A stretch of DNA of 64,000 bases from CAYUAI01 sp964442745 (GTDB taxonomy: Bacteria > Pseudomonadota > Gammaproteobacteria > S012-40). Positions within the stretch are counted from its first letter, which is position 1; each line of letters opens with the position of its first letter. The notes under the pieces are model-generated. The model was given only the letters and a program-made list of their open reading frames with translations, had not been told where the DNA came from and ran no database searches. The translations under genes were made by a program, and so were the position numbers. Positions 54,215 through 63,896 of this stretch are shown one piece after another. The stretch covers positions 1 to 64,000 of the forward strand of contig CAYUAI010000009.1 of the NCBI GenBank assembly GCA_964442745.1. The letters run 5' to 3'.

Positions 54215-54505
54215 TTAAGGAACTTGGATTTTATGTTTTTCACTCGGGCGAAAGAAAATAGCGGTTTTCCCGAGACATTGGATGATTTCGCTCGATGTTT
54301 GGTCAGCGATTTGTTGGGCCATTTGGGTCCGTTCATCACGATCAGCGCTGTTGAGCTTGACCTTGATTAATTCATGATATTCAATGGCATGACTGAATTC
54401 CGCTAATACATTTTCACTGATACCGTTATTTCCTACGAATATAATTGGCTTTAAATTATGCGCCAAACCTCGTAAATATTGTTTTTGTTTGCTGGTTAAA
54501 GCCAT
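54215..54505 (-). CDS. yhbY: YhbY, CRM-domain ribosome assembly RNA-binding protein
   Basis: 96 aa, one CRM domain: MALTSKQKQYLRGLAHNLKP, the GxxG-like loop VGNNGISENVL, and HELIKVKL. It binds pre-50S particles and helps 50S maturation. It is transcribed away from rlmE, as in Escherichia coli, and its start codon overlaps a start-like ATG on the opposite strand. Confidence 0.96.
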   Translation of the reverse strand: MALTSKQKQYLRGLAHNLKPIIFVGNNGISENVLAEFSHAIEYHELIKVKLNSADRDERTQMAQQIADQTSSEIIQCLGKTAIFFRPSEKHKIQVP

Positions 54506-54530
54506 GTTGTCTCACCAGGAGTTAAATGAA

Positions 54531-54791
54531 TTGAAGGGGTTAAAACGCGATAGTGTATCGCAAAATAAGTTGGGAATCACGGTGACAGCGAGTCCATTCA
54601 ACTCGGTGAAGTTTGATTTAGGCTTGTTTGTCATTATTGGTTTTGTTTTTTGGTTAATTCATGACAAATTGATCGAAGGTAGCGGCTGGCAATGGTTGAG
54701 TTTATGCCTTTATGGGCTGGGGGCAATGGTTTGGCTGATGGTAAAAACCAATAAAATTCGTGCCCAATATGAAAAAGAGAATAATGCCTAA
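54531..54791 (+). CDS. Small membrane protein upstream of rlmE
   Basis: 86 aa with two membrane segments (LGLFVIIGFVFWLIHD and WLSLCLYGLGAMVWLM) and a charged end. Two starts: ATG 54504, which shares its bases with the yhbY start and has no ribosome binding site, or TTG 54531, which has AGGAG nine bases upstream; I prefer the TTG. The stop overlaps the rlmE start, so the two are coupled. Family not recognised. Confidence 0.6.
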   Translation: MKGLKRDSVSQNKLGITVTASPFNSVKFDLGLFVIIGFVFWLIHDKLIEGSGWQWLSLCLYGLGAMVWLMVKTNKIRAQYEKENNA

Positions 54792-55404
54792 AAAAAATAA
54801 AAACAGACGTTGGATGAATGAACACCTCTCTGATGAGTATGTCAAAAAGGCGCGGCAATTGGGTTACCGTTCCCGAGCAACGTTTAAACTTTTAGAAATT
54901 GATCAAAAAGATAAGTTGTTAAAACCCGGCGCGGTGGTGGTGGATTTAGGGGCGGCGCCAGGCGGTTGGTCGCAAGTGGCGGTAAAGCATGTGGGAAATC
55001 AAGGAAAAGTCATTGCCCTTGATTTATTGCCAATGGCACCACTGACCGGAGTGACTTTTATTCAAAGTGATTTTTGTGAACAAAAGGCGCTGGATCAGTT
55101 GTTTGATTGCCTAAATAACAAGCAAGTTGATCTTGTGATTTCAGATATGGCACCCAATATAAGTGGTAGCAAGGTGGTGGATCAACCAAAATCGATATAT
55201 CTTGCTGAACTGGCATTAGATTTTGCCGGGCAAGTATTACGTCCAGATGGCCAATTATTGGTCAAAATTTTCCAAGGAGAGGGAATTGATAGTTTCCGGC
55301 GGAATATGCAACATATGTTTAGCCGCGTGTTAACTCGAAAACCTAAAGCATCTCGCCCGGCTAGTCGAGAAGTTTATTTATTGGGGAAAAATCGAATTGT
55401 TTAA
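54784..55404 (+). CDS. rlmE: RlmE (FtsJ/RrmJ), 23S rRNA Um2552 methyltransferase
   Basis: 206 aa from ATG 54784, which overlaps the preceding stop codon. N-terminal RRWMNEHLSDEYVKKA; AdoMet motif VVDLGAAPGGWSQVA; the K-D-K-E catalytic residues are visible (Lys in SRATFKLLEID, Asp in VISDMAPN, Lys in LLVKIFQGEG, Glu in SREVYLLGK). It 2'-O-methylates U2552 during 50S assembly. Followed by ftsH, as in E. coli. Confidence 0.96.
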   Translation: MPKKNKNRRWMNEHLSDEYVKKARQLGYRSRATFKLLEIDQKDKLLKPGAVVVDLGAAPGGWSQVAVKHVGNQGKVIALDLLPMAPLTGVTFIQSDFCEQKALDQLFDCLNNKQVDLVISDMAPNISGSKVVDQPKSIYLAELALDFAGQVLRPDGQLLVKIFQGEGIDSFRRNMQHMFSRVLTRKPKASRPASREVYLLGKNRIV

Positions 55405-55578
55405 CAATCAATTTTGCAATAAGCTTGGTCGCTTAGCAAGTGCCACCGAATTTTATTTTAACTCACTGATGACATTTTTTAATTTAAATAATAATTGGTA
55501 TGGATTTGACACTGCAATACGTTGCAATGATCAAATGAATGTTTGGTATTTAACGTCTCAACCATTGAGGGGACCGTT

Positions 55579-57507
55579 TTGAACGATATGGCAAAAAATA
55601 TCATCCTTTGGGTGGTGATCGCGATTGTCTTGATGTCGGTCTTTAATAATTTTGCACCGAAACAAACCTCTTCAAGACAAATGGAATATTCCCAGTTTAT
55701 TCAGGAAATTAAATCCGGCGAAATACAACGCGTTTTAATTGAAGGGCGGAATATTCGTGGCATTAAGCAGTCTGGAGAAAGATTCGTCACTTATAGCCCA
55801 GGGGATCCTGGCCTCATCGGTGATTTACTAAACAGTGGTGTGGCGATTGATGTGCAGCCGCCCGAACAACAAAGCGTCTTAATGCAGATTTTTATTTCCT
55901 GGTTTCCTATGTTGCTGTTAATTGCAGTTTGGGTGTTTTTTATGCGCCAAATGCAAGGTGGCGGCGGGGGCCGTGGCGCCATGTCGTTTGGCAAAAGCCG
56001 AGCCAGAATGCTGGGTGAAGACCAAGTAAAAATCAATTTCAATGATGTGGCTGGCGTGGAAGAGGCCAAAGAAGAAGTCGGTGAGTTGGTCGAGTTTTTA
56101 CGTGATCCGAGCAAATTTCAAAAATTGGGTGGCAAAATACCAAGTGGTGTCTTAATGGTCGGGGCACCAGGAACGGGTAAGACTCTATTAGCTAAAGCTA
56201 TTGCTGGGGAAGCGAAAGTCCCGTTTTTTACCATCTCAGGCTCTGATTTCGTTGAAATGTTTGTCGGTGTCGGGGCTTCCCGAGTGCGCGATATGTTCGA
56301 GCAAGCCAAAAAGCATGCTCCATGCATTATTTTTATTGATGAAATTGATGCGGTCGGTCGGCATCGCGGCGCTGGATTAGGTGGTGGCCATGATGAGCGA
56401 GAGCAAACACTCAATCAGTTATTGGTTGAAATGGATGGTTTTGAGGGCAACGAGGGTGTCATTGTCATTGCGGCAACCAACCGACCCGATGTGCTCGATC
56501 CTGCCCTATTGCGCCCCGGCCGTTTTGATCGCCAAGTCACCGTGCCGCTACCCGATGTCAGAGGTCGCGAACAAATATTGCGCGTTCATATGCGCAAAGT
56601 ACCACTCAACGATGATGTCAAACCGAGAGTCATTGCCCGAGGCACGCCCGGATTTTCAGGCGCGGACTTGGCTAATCTGATCAATGAAGCCGCTTTGTTT
56701 GCCGCCCGTAATAACAAAAAAACGGTCAGTATGGCTGAGTTTGAGCAAGCCAAAGACAAGATCATGATGGGTGCTGAACGTAAATCCATGGTAATGAACG
56801 ATGCTGAAAAACGCTTGACCGCTTATCACGAGGCGGGTCATGCCATTGTGGGTTTAAAAGTACCCATGCATGATCCTGTCTATAAAGTTAGCATCATTCC
56901 GCGTGGACGTGCGTTAGGTATCACCATGTTTCTCCCCGAAGAAGATCGTTATAGCTACAGTAAACAACGCCTGGAGAGCCAAATTTGCAGTTTATTTGGT
57001 GGCCGTATCGCTGAAGAACTGGTCTTTGGTCTGGAGTGTGTGACCACGGGTGCTTCCAATGATATTCAACGAACCACGGAAATCGCTCGTAATATGGTCA
57101 CCAAGTGGGGCTTATCAGAAAAACTGGGTCCCGTGGTTTACAGCGAAGATGAAGGTGAAGTGTTTCTAGGACGGTCTGTCACGCAGCACAAGAGCGTCTC
57201 TGATGAAACCAACTATGTCATTGACGGTGAAGTACGTTTAATTATTGATAAAAACTATAAGGTCGCGAAAAACATATTAACTGAACATCGCGATAAACTG
57301 GAAGCCATGGCGGAAGCTTTGCTCAAGTATGAAACCATTGATCGCGGCCAAATTGATAAAATTATGCAAGGCAAACCGCCTGGCCCACCGAGTGATTGGG
57401 ACGAATCTGATCTTGATGTCGATCCAACCACGAAAAACAAATCGACAGGTGAGGATAAAAAAAGCGATGATGACAGTGAAATAGGAGATCCTGTCAACCA
57501 AACCTGA
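55579..57507 (+). CDS. ftsH: FtsH, membrane AAA+ zinc protease
   Basis: 642 aa. Two N-terminal membrane segments enclose a periplasmic domain. Walker A GAPGTGKT, Walker B IIFIDEIDAVG, the second region of homology DPALLRPGRFDR, and zinc site HEAGH are all present. I start it at TTG 55579: GAGGGG lies six bases upstream and the peptide M-N-D-M-A-K-N parallels E. coli M-S-D-M-A-K-N; ATG 55588 is the alternative. It degrades LpxC-type regulators and unassembled membrane proteins. Its stop overlaps the folP start. Confidence 0.96.
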   Translation: MNDMAKNIILWVVIAIVLMSVFNNFAPKQTSSRQMEYSQFIQEIKSGEIQRVLIEGRNIRGIKQSGERFVTYSPGDPGLIGDLLNSGVAIDVQPPEQQSVLMQIFISWFPMLLLIAVWVFFMRQMQGGGGGRGAMSFGKSRARMLGEDQVKINFNDVAGVEEAKEEVGELVEFLRDPSKFQKLGGKIPSGVLMVGAPGTGKTLLAKAIAGEAKVPFFTISGSDFVEMFVGVGASRVRDMFEQAKKHAPCIIFIDEIDAVGRHRGAGLGGGHDEREQTLNQLLVEMDGFEGNEGVIVIAATNRPDVLDPALLRPGRFDRQVTVPLPDVRGREQILRVHMRKVPLNDDVKPRVIARGTPGFSGADLANLINEAALFAARNNKKTVSMAEFEQAKDKIMMGAERKSMVMNDAEKRLTAYHEAGHAIVGLKVPMHDPVYKVSIIPRGRALGITMFLPEEDRYSYSKQRLESQICSLFGGRIAEELVFGLECVTTGASNDIQRTTEIARNMVTKWGLSEKLGPVVYSEDEGEVFLGRSVTQHKSVSDETNYVIDGEVRLIIDKNYKVAKNILTEHRDKLEAMAEALLKYETIDRGQIDKIMQGKPPGPPSDWDESDLDVDPTTKNKSTGEDKKSDDDSEIGDPVNQT

Positions 57508-58343
57508 TGAGCGGTAAATTACAATGTGGTGACCGGGTGCTTGATTTAGCCGCCCCCAAGGTCATGGGCATACTCAACGTTACCCCTGATTCTTTTTCGG
57601 ACGGGGGTAACTTTTTTTCAAACACGAATGCCATCGACCATGCAGCAACCATGATCGCTGAGGGCGCGGCAATCATTGATGTGGGCGGCGAATCCACCCG
57701 CCCAGATGCTCAGCCTGTCTCTCTCGAAGAAGAACTCAACCGGGTTATACCAGCTATTGAAGCCATTAGCCGTCGTTTTGATGTGCTGATATCTATTGAC
57801 ACGCACAAACCTAAAGTGATGCAAGCGGCGGTGCAGGCGGGGGCTAAAATGATTAATGATGTTCGAGCATTACAAGCACCGGGGGCGTTAACAGTGGTTC
57901 AACAGACGGGCTCCGCGGTTTGCCTGATGCACATGCAAGGTGAGCCAACCAATATGCAGCAACACGCGACCTATAAGGATGTCGTAAAATGTGTGTTTGA
58001 ATTTCTGCAACAACGTGTAAATGATTGCTTGGCTCATGGTGTTTCTCGTCATCAACTTCTTATTGATCCAGGTTTTGGCTTTGGTAAAACATTGAGACAC
58101 AATTGCACTTTATTAGGTCAATTGTCCACATTGAATGATATTGGACGCCCGGTCCTAGTGGGTTTATCACGAAAATCCATGATTGGGGCAATTATTGGAG
58201 AGGCAGAATCAAGTCATCGTATTTATGGAAGTGTCGCTGCAGCAGTCATCGCATTATGCCAGGGAGCATCGATCCTCAGAGTTCACGATGTTAAGGCGAC
58301 CGTGGATGCGGTAAACGTTTTTTCTGCGATAAAACAAGGGTAA
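57507..58343 (+). CDS. folP: Dihydropteroate synthase
   Basis: 278 aa, TIM-barrel. MGILNVTPDSFSDGG (pterin site), DVGGESTRPDA, ISIDTHKPKV, INDVRAL and DPGFGFGKT are all in place. It joins pABA to the pterin in folate synthesis and is the sulfonamide target. The ATG overlaps the ftsH TGA; glmM follows after 6 bp. Confidence 0.97.
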   Translation: MSGKLQCGDRVLDLAAPKVMGILNVTPDSFSDGGNFFSNTNAIDHAATMIAEGAAIIDVGGESTRPDAQPVSLEEELNRVIPAIEAISRRFDVLISIDTHKPKVMQAAVQAGAKMINDVRALQAPGALTVVQQTGSAVCLMHMQGEPTNMQQHATYKDVVKCVFEFLQQRVNDCLAHGVSRHQLLIDPGFGFGKTLRHNCTLLGQLSTLNDIGRPVLVGLSRKSMIGAIIGEAESSHRIYGSVAAAVIALCQGASILRVHDVKATVDAVNVFSAIKQG

Positions 58344-58349
58344 AAATAC

Positions 58350-59705
58350 ATGTCACAACGTTTTTTCGGAACGGATGGAATTCGAGGGAAAGTTGGTGAA
58401 GGACCAATCAATGCCGAATTTATTATGAAGTTGGGCTGGGCTGTTGGTAAGGTATTAGCCCCGAATGGCCAAGGTAAAGTCCTTATTGGTAAGGATACCC
58501 GTGTTTCTGGTTATCTGTTTGAATCCGCGTTACAAGCCGGATTATCATCAGCGGGCGTTGATATCCAATTACTGGGACCCATGCCAACGCCTGCGATTGC
58601 TTACCTGACCCGCACCCTACATGCCCAAGCGGGTATTGTGATCAGTGCCTCACATAATCCTTACGACGATAATGGCATCAAGTTTTTTTCAGATAAAGGC
58701 ACCAAGCTGCCGGATGCGGTTGAATTAGAAATCGAAGCCCAAATTGGCAAGCCCATGACGACCGTGGAATCAGCTAAGCTGGGTCGAGCTATGCGAATTG
58801 TCGATGCGGCGGGGCGATATATCGAGTTTTGTAAGAGCACCATCCCCATGGTCATGGATTTTCGGGGCTTAAAAATTGTTCTGGATTGCGCACATGGTGC
58901 GACCTACCATGTGGCCCCCAGTGTTTTTACCGAATTAGGTGCCGAGGTGATTGCCATCGGGGTTGATCCGAACGGCCTGAATATTAACAAAGCGTGCGGT
59001 TCAACGTCGCCTGATGCATTGTGTAAAAAAGTCAAAAAACACCAAGCGGATCTGGGTATTGCTTTTGATGGTGATGGCGATCGGTTACTTATGATCGATC
59101 ATGAAGGCAATTCTGTTGATGGCGATGAGTTGCTTTATATCATCGCTCAATCACGTCGCCGAGAAGGTACCTTACACGGTGGTGTGGTGGGGACGGTCAT
59201 GAGTAACCTGGGCTTAGAGCAAGCATTAAGTCGGGCAGGTATATTTCTTAAGCGCTCTAAAGTGGGTGATCGTTATGTCCTTGAGATGTTAAAGCAAGAC
59301 GGTTGGCTCTTAGGTGGCGAATCTTCCGGCCATATTATTTGTCTCGATCGAACCTCAACCGGGGATGGTATTGTATCGGCCTTACAGGTATTGGCGGAAA
59401 TGGTGATTACCCAGCGCAGCTTAAAAGAGTTGCGAAGTGGTATTGTCAAATATCCTCAATGCATGGTGAATGTTCGTTTAGCCAACAAAACGGATGTGCT
59501 CAGCATTAAGCGTGTCACCGACGCAATAAAAGAAGCGGAAAGCCAACTGGCAGGCAATGGCCGAGTCTTGTTACGGCCGTCAGGCACCGAGCCTTTAGTG
59601 CGCGTCATGGTCGAAGGGCAAGATAAAAAAGTGGTTGAGAATATCGCACACAGCTTAGCAAGTGTGGTTGAGCAATCCATCAACGCAACGCCCAATGTTG
59701 CCTGA
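58350..59705 (+). CDS. glmM: Phosphoglucosamine mutase
   Basis: 451 aa. FFGTDGIRG start, active-site serine in SASHNPYDDNGIKFF (about 101), magnesium loop DGDGDR (about 240), sugar loop GGESSGHI (about 322), phosphate loop RPSGTEPLVRV (about 412). It converts GlcN-6-P to GlcN-1-P for peptidoglycan and UDP-GlcNAc, also a precursor of Pel-type amino sugars. Confidence 0.97.
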   Translation: MSQRFFGTDGIRGKVGEGPINAEFIMKLGWAVGKVLAPNGQGKVLIGKDTRVSGYLFESALQAGLSSAGVDIQLLGPMPTPAIAYLTRTLHAQAGIVISASHNPYDDNGIKFFSDKGTKLPDAVELEIEAQIGKPMTTVESAKLGRAMRIVDAAGRYIEFCKSTIPMVMDFRGLKIVLDCAHGATYHVAPSVFTELGAEVIAIGVDPNGLNINKACGSTSPDALCKKVKKHQADLGIAFDGDGDRLLMIDHEGNSVDGDELLYIIAQSRRREGTLHGGVVGTVMSNLGLEQALSRAGIFLKRSKVGDRYVLEMLKQDGWLLGGESSGHIICLDRTSTGDGIVSALQVLAEMVITQRSLKELRSGIVKYPQCMVNVRLANKTDVLSIKRVTDAIKEAESQLAGNGRVLLRPSGTEPLVRVMVEGQDKKVVENIAHSLASVVEQSINATPNVA

Positions 59706-59850
59706 TATTTATTCGTTTTGATTTTAAGGTTGTCGTTTTAAAGGGTAAAATACGTGAGCTGGAATTGATTGTCGAGTTTAATCATCTTCTGGATTGATTT
59801 TTAACGTCATTCTGGTTAAGCTTGCGTATTTTTAACCTTTGGGGGAGAGT

Positions 59851-60609
59851 ATGCGTAAACCACTGGTCGCTGGAAACTGGAAAATGAACGGTTCCAGAAC
59901 CAGTATTCAGGCACTTATTGAGGGTATAATTTCCGGCGCGACTGATTTGGAGGGAGCAGATATTGTTGTCTGTCCACCTTTTGTATTTTTGTCTGAGGTT
60001 GTCCAAGCTTTAGCGCACAGTCGAATTGCCGTGGGCGCACAAAATGTCGCCATACCTGAACAAGGGGCTTTTACTGGAGAAGTTTCTGCATCCATGTTAA
60101 AAGATGTTGGGTGCGAATATGTCATTATCGGGCACTCCGAACGGCGTGCGTTGTATGGTGAGAGCGATGAAATTATCGCTGAAAAATTTGCGTCTGCACT
60201 GGCATTAGGTCTGACCCCGATTCTTTGCGTGGGTGAATCATTGGAAGAGCGGGAAGCGGGTACCACGGAGAATGTGGTTGAACGACAACTGGCTTCAATA
60301 ATACAGTATAATGGTATTGCTGCTTTCTCCAACGCTGTCATTGCGTATGAACCCGTTTGGGCCATTGGCACGGGTAAGACAGCCACACCTCATCAAGCGC
60401 AAGAGGTACATGCTTTTATTCGTCAATTACTAAATATCCAAAATGCATCCATTGCGGCTAAAATACGAATTCTTTATGGTGGCAGTATGAAAAGTGCGAA
60501 TGCAACTGAGTTATTGGCTCAGGGTGATATTGATGGTGGGTTAATCGGTGGAGCATCATTAAGTCGTGATGATTTCATAGCAATTTGCTCTGCCGCAACA
60601 AAGGTTTGA
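59851..60609 (+). CDS. tpiA: Triosephosphate isomerase
   Basis: 252 aa from ATG 59851, preceded by GGGGGAG. RKPLVAGNWKMNG (substrate Asn and Lys), catalytic His in IIGHSERR, catalytic Glu in AYEPVWAIGTGK, and phosphate loop LYGGSMK are present. The glmM-tpiA-secG order is that of Pseudomonas and relatives rather than of enteric bacteria. Confidence 0.97.
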   Translation: MRKPLVAGNWKMNGSRTSIQALIEGIISGATDLEGADIVVCPPFVFLSEVVQALAHSRIAVGAQNVAIPEQGAFTGEVSASMLKDVGCEYVIIGHSERRALYGESDEIIAEKFASALALGLTPILCVGESLEEREAGTTENVVERQLASIIQYNGIAAFSNAVIAYEPVWAIGTGKTATPHQAQEVHAFIRQLLNIQNASIAAKIRILYGGSMKSANATELLAQGDIDGGLIGGASLSRDDFIAICSAATKV

Positions 60610-60616
60610 TTAGGTC

Positions 60617-61057
60617 ATGGAAAGCATTATTCTGGTTGTACATGTAGCGATAGCCATTTCGATTATTGGATTAGTGTTGTTACAACAAGGGAAAGGGGCT
60701 GACATGGGCGCGGCATTTGGTAGCGGGGCTTCACAGACGGTGTTTGGCTCACAGGGTTCTAGCTCTTTCTTGTCTCGAGCCACGGCCGTTTTGGCCACCG
60801 TTTTTTTCATTACCAGCTTGATGCTAGCCTATAATTCCGGCCAGTCTTCGAAAGGAGAAAGTAGCATTATTGACATGATTGAGAAATCAGAACAAGCCAA
60901 TGATGTTCCGGCACCCGTGCCATTCGATGTGCCGATTGAAACCGCGCCAACCACGGCCGATGATGTGCCACAAATTCCCGTGGAAGAAGTGACAACCCAG
61001 CCCGAACCAGCGACAACCGTGCCAGCGCCGCCAATAGAACCGCCATCAAGCGAATAA
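60617..61057 (+). CDS. secG: SecG, preprotein translocase subunit
   Basis: 146 aa. Two membrane segments with the SecG signature LVLLQQGKGADMGAAFGSGA and TVFGSQGSSSFLSRATA. The C-terminal 60 residues are an unusually long Pro/Glu/Thr-rich tail (PVPFDVPIETAPTTAD, TTVPAPPIEPPSSE). Followed by tRNA-Leu, the conserved arrangement. Confidence 0.95.
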   Translation: MESIILVVHVAIAISIIGLVLLQQGKGADMGAAFGSGASQTVFGSQGSSSFLSRATAVLATVFFITSLMLAYNSGQSSKGESSIIDMIEKSEQANDVPAPVPFDVPIETAPTTADDVPQIPVEEVTTQPEPATTVPAPPIEPPSSE

Positions 61058-61206
61058 GGGACGGCTTGTTGAGTTTGCCAGTGTTTACCGAGATCGCTTA
61101 GGCAATGGACAAACCACCGAGATATGCAATTTTTTTAACCAAATATGCTCAGCTACCTAGGCAGCACTATACATTCGTGGGTAATAAGAGTATATTCCGC
61201 ACAATA

Positions 61207-61291
61207 GCCGATGTGGTGGAATTGGTAGACACGCCGTCTTGAGGGGGCGGTGGCGAAAGCTGTGCCGGTTCGACTCCGGCCATCGGCACCA
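61207..61291 (+). tRNA. tRNA-Leu (anticodon GAG)
   Basis: 85 nt including an encoded CCA. Acceptor arms GCCGATG/CATCGGC pair, the anticodon loop reads TT-GAG-G (GAG at 61241-61243), a long class II variable arm follows, and the T loop is GGTTCGACTCC. It sits after secG, as in many gammaproteobacteria. The 150 bp between secG and the tRNA hold no gene. Confidence 0.97.
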
Positions 61292-61367
61292 TTCTGAATT
61301 TAGAACTGCTGTATTTTTTAAATTAAGCATCTATAGTCCAACGGATTATACGCAGATGATAATGGGG

Positions 61368-61440
61368 TAGGGTGGATTAAGCGAAGCGAATCCACTATTT
61401 GTGCTCTGCTCCGGTGGATTCGTTTCGTTCAATCCATCCG
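61368..61440. repeat. Dispersed palindromic element, family 1 (head-to-head pair)
   Basis: TAGGGTGGATTAAGCGAAGC and the inverted partner from 61413, spaced by 17 bp. Same unit and same paired layout as at 8861-8930. Confidence 0.8.
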
Positions 61441-61485
61441 ATTACTCATATAAATTTAAAATCGATAGAGGCTGTCATGACAGAG

Positions 61486-61517
61486 CTTCAGTCTCATCCG
61501 ATCGCATGAGACTGAAG
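61486..61517 (-). terminator. Hairpin after the DEAD-box helicase gene
   Basis: CTTCAGTCTCAT and its exact complement around an 8-base loop, 14 bp after the stop codon. There is no T run, so transcript end or RNA-stabilising structure are both possible. Confidence 0.6.
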
Positions 61518-61531
61518 ACGCGTTAGCCATA

Positions 61532-63289
61532 TTACATCGATTTTTTTTTGCGTTTACTACCTTTCTCGCTGCTTGAGTCTAGCTCTTTGTCTTTAATCGT
61601 TGAGTTTCTCTTTTTGGGTTTGCTGCTTTTAGTTGGTGTTGTACCCTCAAGACAGAGATCAAGTTTGCATTGCCGAACACGCACATTTTTTAAATGATTT
61701 AAAAGGGCTTTGGGCATTTGACTTGGCAAATCAACCGTACTGTAATCGTCATACAATTTAATATGGCCAATTTGTTGGCTGTTTAATTCAGTTTCGTTGG
61801 CGATCGCACCAACAATATCTCGCGGTGTCGCATGTTGGTTACGACCAACCGCAATCCGGTAACGTACCATGTCCTCTGGTGGGGCTTTTTTGGATCGATA
61901 GCTATTTTTTTCTGAAAAATCCTTATCTTTTTTCTGACGAGGGGGACGACTTTTTTCTGGTGGCAACTTTTTTACTTTGATTTGTAATGGTCGTTCACGC
62001 TGCGCTAAATACGCGAGTGCGGCGGCAATTTCGTGCGAACTAATGTTATGTTCTTGTTCGACTTGGCTGACCACCTGGTGCATAAAGTTTAAATCTTCCG
62101 ATTCGATAATACCAATGATTTGTTGCTTAAACTGGGTAATGCGGCGATCCGAAACAGCTTCCACGGAGGGCAATTGCATGCGTTCTATTTTTTGTTTGGT
62201 CGATCTTTCGATCGCGTGCAGCATACGCATTTCTCGGGGTGAAACAAATAAGATTGCACTGCCTTTGCGTCCTGCACGTCCGGTGCGCCCAATGCGATGC
62301 ACATAAGCTTCGGTATCATAGGGAATGTCGTAATTGATGACATGAGTAATGCGTTTCACATCTAAACCACGCGCCGCGACATCGGTGGCAACAACAATAT
62401 CTAAGGTATTATTTTTTAATTGTTCGATGGTGCGTTCGCGATGGGCTTGATTCATATCACCATTAAGTGCAGAGGCCGCATAACCGCGCGCTTCCAGTTT
62501 GTTGGCTAACTCGGCGGTTTCTGTTTTGGTACGCACGAAAATGAGGGATGCATCAAAATCTTCGACTTCTAAAATACGTGTTAATGCGTCTAGCTTATGT
62601 AAGCCACTGACTTGCCAATAGCGCTGCTCAATGGCCGAAACCGTGGTGGTGGTGCTTTTTATTTTCACCTCTTGAGGGTCGTGCAAATGGCGGCGGGCGA
62701 CTTTACGAATGGTTTCTGGCATGGTCGCAGAAAAAAGTGCTATTTGCCGATTGCTTGGCGTTTGTTCTAAAATCCATTCGACGTCTTCAATAAATCCCAT
62801 TTTCAGCATTTCATCGGCTTCATCCAGCACTAATGATTTAATTGATTGAAGAACAAGACTTTTTCTTCGTAGATGGTCCATGATTCGGCCCGGTGTGCCG
62901 ATCACGACATGGGCGCCTCGTTTTAAATGACGTAACTGAATGCTCATACTTTGCCCGCCATAAATGGGCAAGACATGAAAGCCCCTTAGATGTCGGGCAT
63001 AAGCTTGAAAAGCTTCGGCGACCTGGATCGCGAGTTCACGGGTTGGGGTTAATACCAGCACTTGTGGTTGGCGTATTGATAAGTCAATTTTACTGAGTAA
63101 CGGTAAGGCAAAAGCGGCCGTTTTACCGGTGCCGGTTTGTGCTTGCCCAACAAGATCATTATCGTTAAGCAAATGCGGAATGCTGATGGCTTGAATCGGT
63201 GAAGGACTTTCATAGCCAATTTCTTCAAGTGCCTGCAAAATGGGTGGTGCCAGTGCTAATTGGCTAAAACTAGTTACAGCGGGTGTCAT
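61532..63289 (-). CDS. deaD: DeaD/CsdA-type ATP-dependent RNA helicase
   Basis: 585 aa. Q motif FSQLALAPPILQAL..YESPSPIQ, Walker A AQTGTGKT, PTRELA, DEAD in VLDEADEMLKMGF, SAT, and HRIGRTGRAGRKG. The C-terminal extension (about 470-545: RYRIAVGRNQHATPRDIVGA) is the DbpA/CsdA RNA-binding domain, ending in a Lys/Ser-rich tail. It helps ribosome assembly and mRNA decay, mostly in the cold. It is shorter than E. coli DeaD in the C-terminal tail. Confidence 0.93.
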   Translation of the reverse strand: MTPAVTSFSQLALAPPILQALEEIGYESPSPIQAISIPHLLNDNDLVGQAQTGTGKTAAFALPLLSKIDLSIRQPQVLVLTPTRELAIQVAEAFQAYARHLRGFHVLPIYGGQSMSIQLRHLKRGAHVVIGTPGRIMDHLRRKSLVLQSIKSLVLDEADEMLKMGFIEDVEWILEQTPSNRQIALFSATMPETIRKVARRHLHDPQEVKIKSTTTTVSAIEQRYWQVSGLHKLDALTRILEVEDFDASLIFVRTKTETAELANKLEARGYAASALNGDMNQAHRERTIEQLKNNTLDIVVATDVAARGLDVKRITHVINYDIPYDTEAYVHRIGRTGRAGRKGSAILFVSPREMRMLHAIERSTKQKIERMQLPSVEAVSDRRITQFKQQIIGIIESEDLNFMHQVVSQVEQEHNISSHEIAAALAYLAQRERPLQIKVKKLPPEKSRPPRQKKDKDFSEKNSYRSKKAPPEDMVRYRIAVGRNQHATPRDIVGAIANETELNSQQIGHIKLYDDYSTVDLPSQMPKALLNHLKNVRVRQCKLDLCLEGTTPTKSSKPKKRNSTIKDKELDSSSEKGSKRKKKSM

Positions 63290-63817
63290 GAATTATGCCT
63301 TATATTGTAAGATTGTGAATGATTTTTTAATTTTGGCAAAAAGTTAATTTGGTTATTGACTGTTCACCTATATTCGGTCTGCCCAAGCGCAATGCGATTG
63401 CAATTTCACAGTGTTTTTTTCCGGTTGAGTGTAATACTGCTGTCTTGCCGAGCGAAGAAAAATCATTGTGGAACCAAGGAACAAATCGGATCCTTTGGTC
63501 TAGTGCGAAATGTAGGCGGTTGAATCGGTGAATTCTCTCATCTTTTGTTCAAAAAAGCAACTAGCGGTTAACGGGTGATAAATCGGCAGATTTTTTGGGT
63601 TTCGTTTAGAAATATAGGGAATTTGACTGCTTTGTTTTTAATCTTCCGCTTTGCTTCAAAGGCGCTGGCTTTGAATTTTCCGTGACTAAATACCCATCAA
63701 AACTTGCTACAAAGTTTTCGAGATAATCAGTTTGTCGCCAGCCTTGAATGGGAATCAGTGTAAGTACCCACTGGGATTTTAATCAGAAACGGGCGTCACT
63801 CGCTTACTCATATATTC
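63290..63817. other. Upstream region of deaD, no gene seen
   Basis: About 530 bp. Long 5' leaders are known for cold-shock helicase genes, so part may be transcribed. I see no gene that I would support. Confidence 0.35.
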
Positions 63818-63891
63818 AATACTCAGCACGGCCATAAATTATCATTAAATCTGGGCGCGAAAATCCCATTTTTATGGTCGTGCTGAGTATT
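63818..63891. repeat. Palindromic element, family 2
   Basis: Arms 63818-63838 and 63871-63891 pair almost perfectly (AATACTCAGCACGGCCATAA). The loop contains the complement of GATTTTCGCGC, so this copy is inverted relative to the one at 25662. It begins 6 bp after the stop of the partial gene at the right edge and may terminate it. Confidence 0.8.
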
Positions 63892-63896
63892 GGCGT

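Noticed and set aside
61368..61440. CRISPR-like array
   Set aside because: Only paired palindromes with one spacer-length interval; no array of direct repeats and no cas gene in the window.
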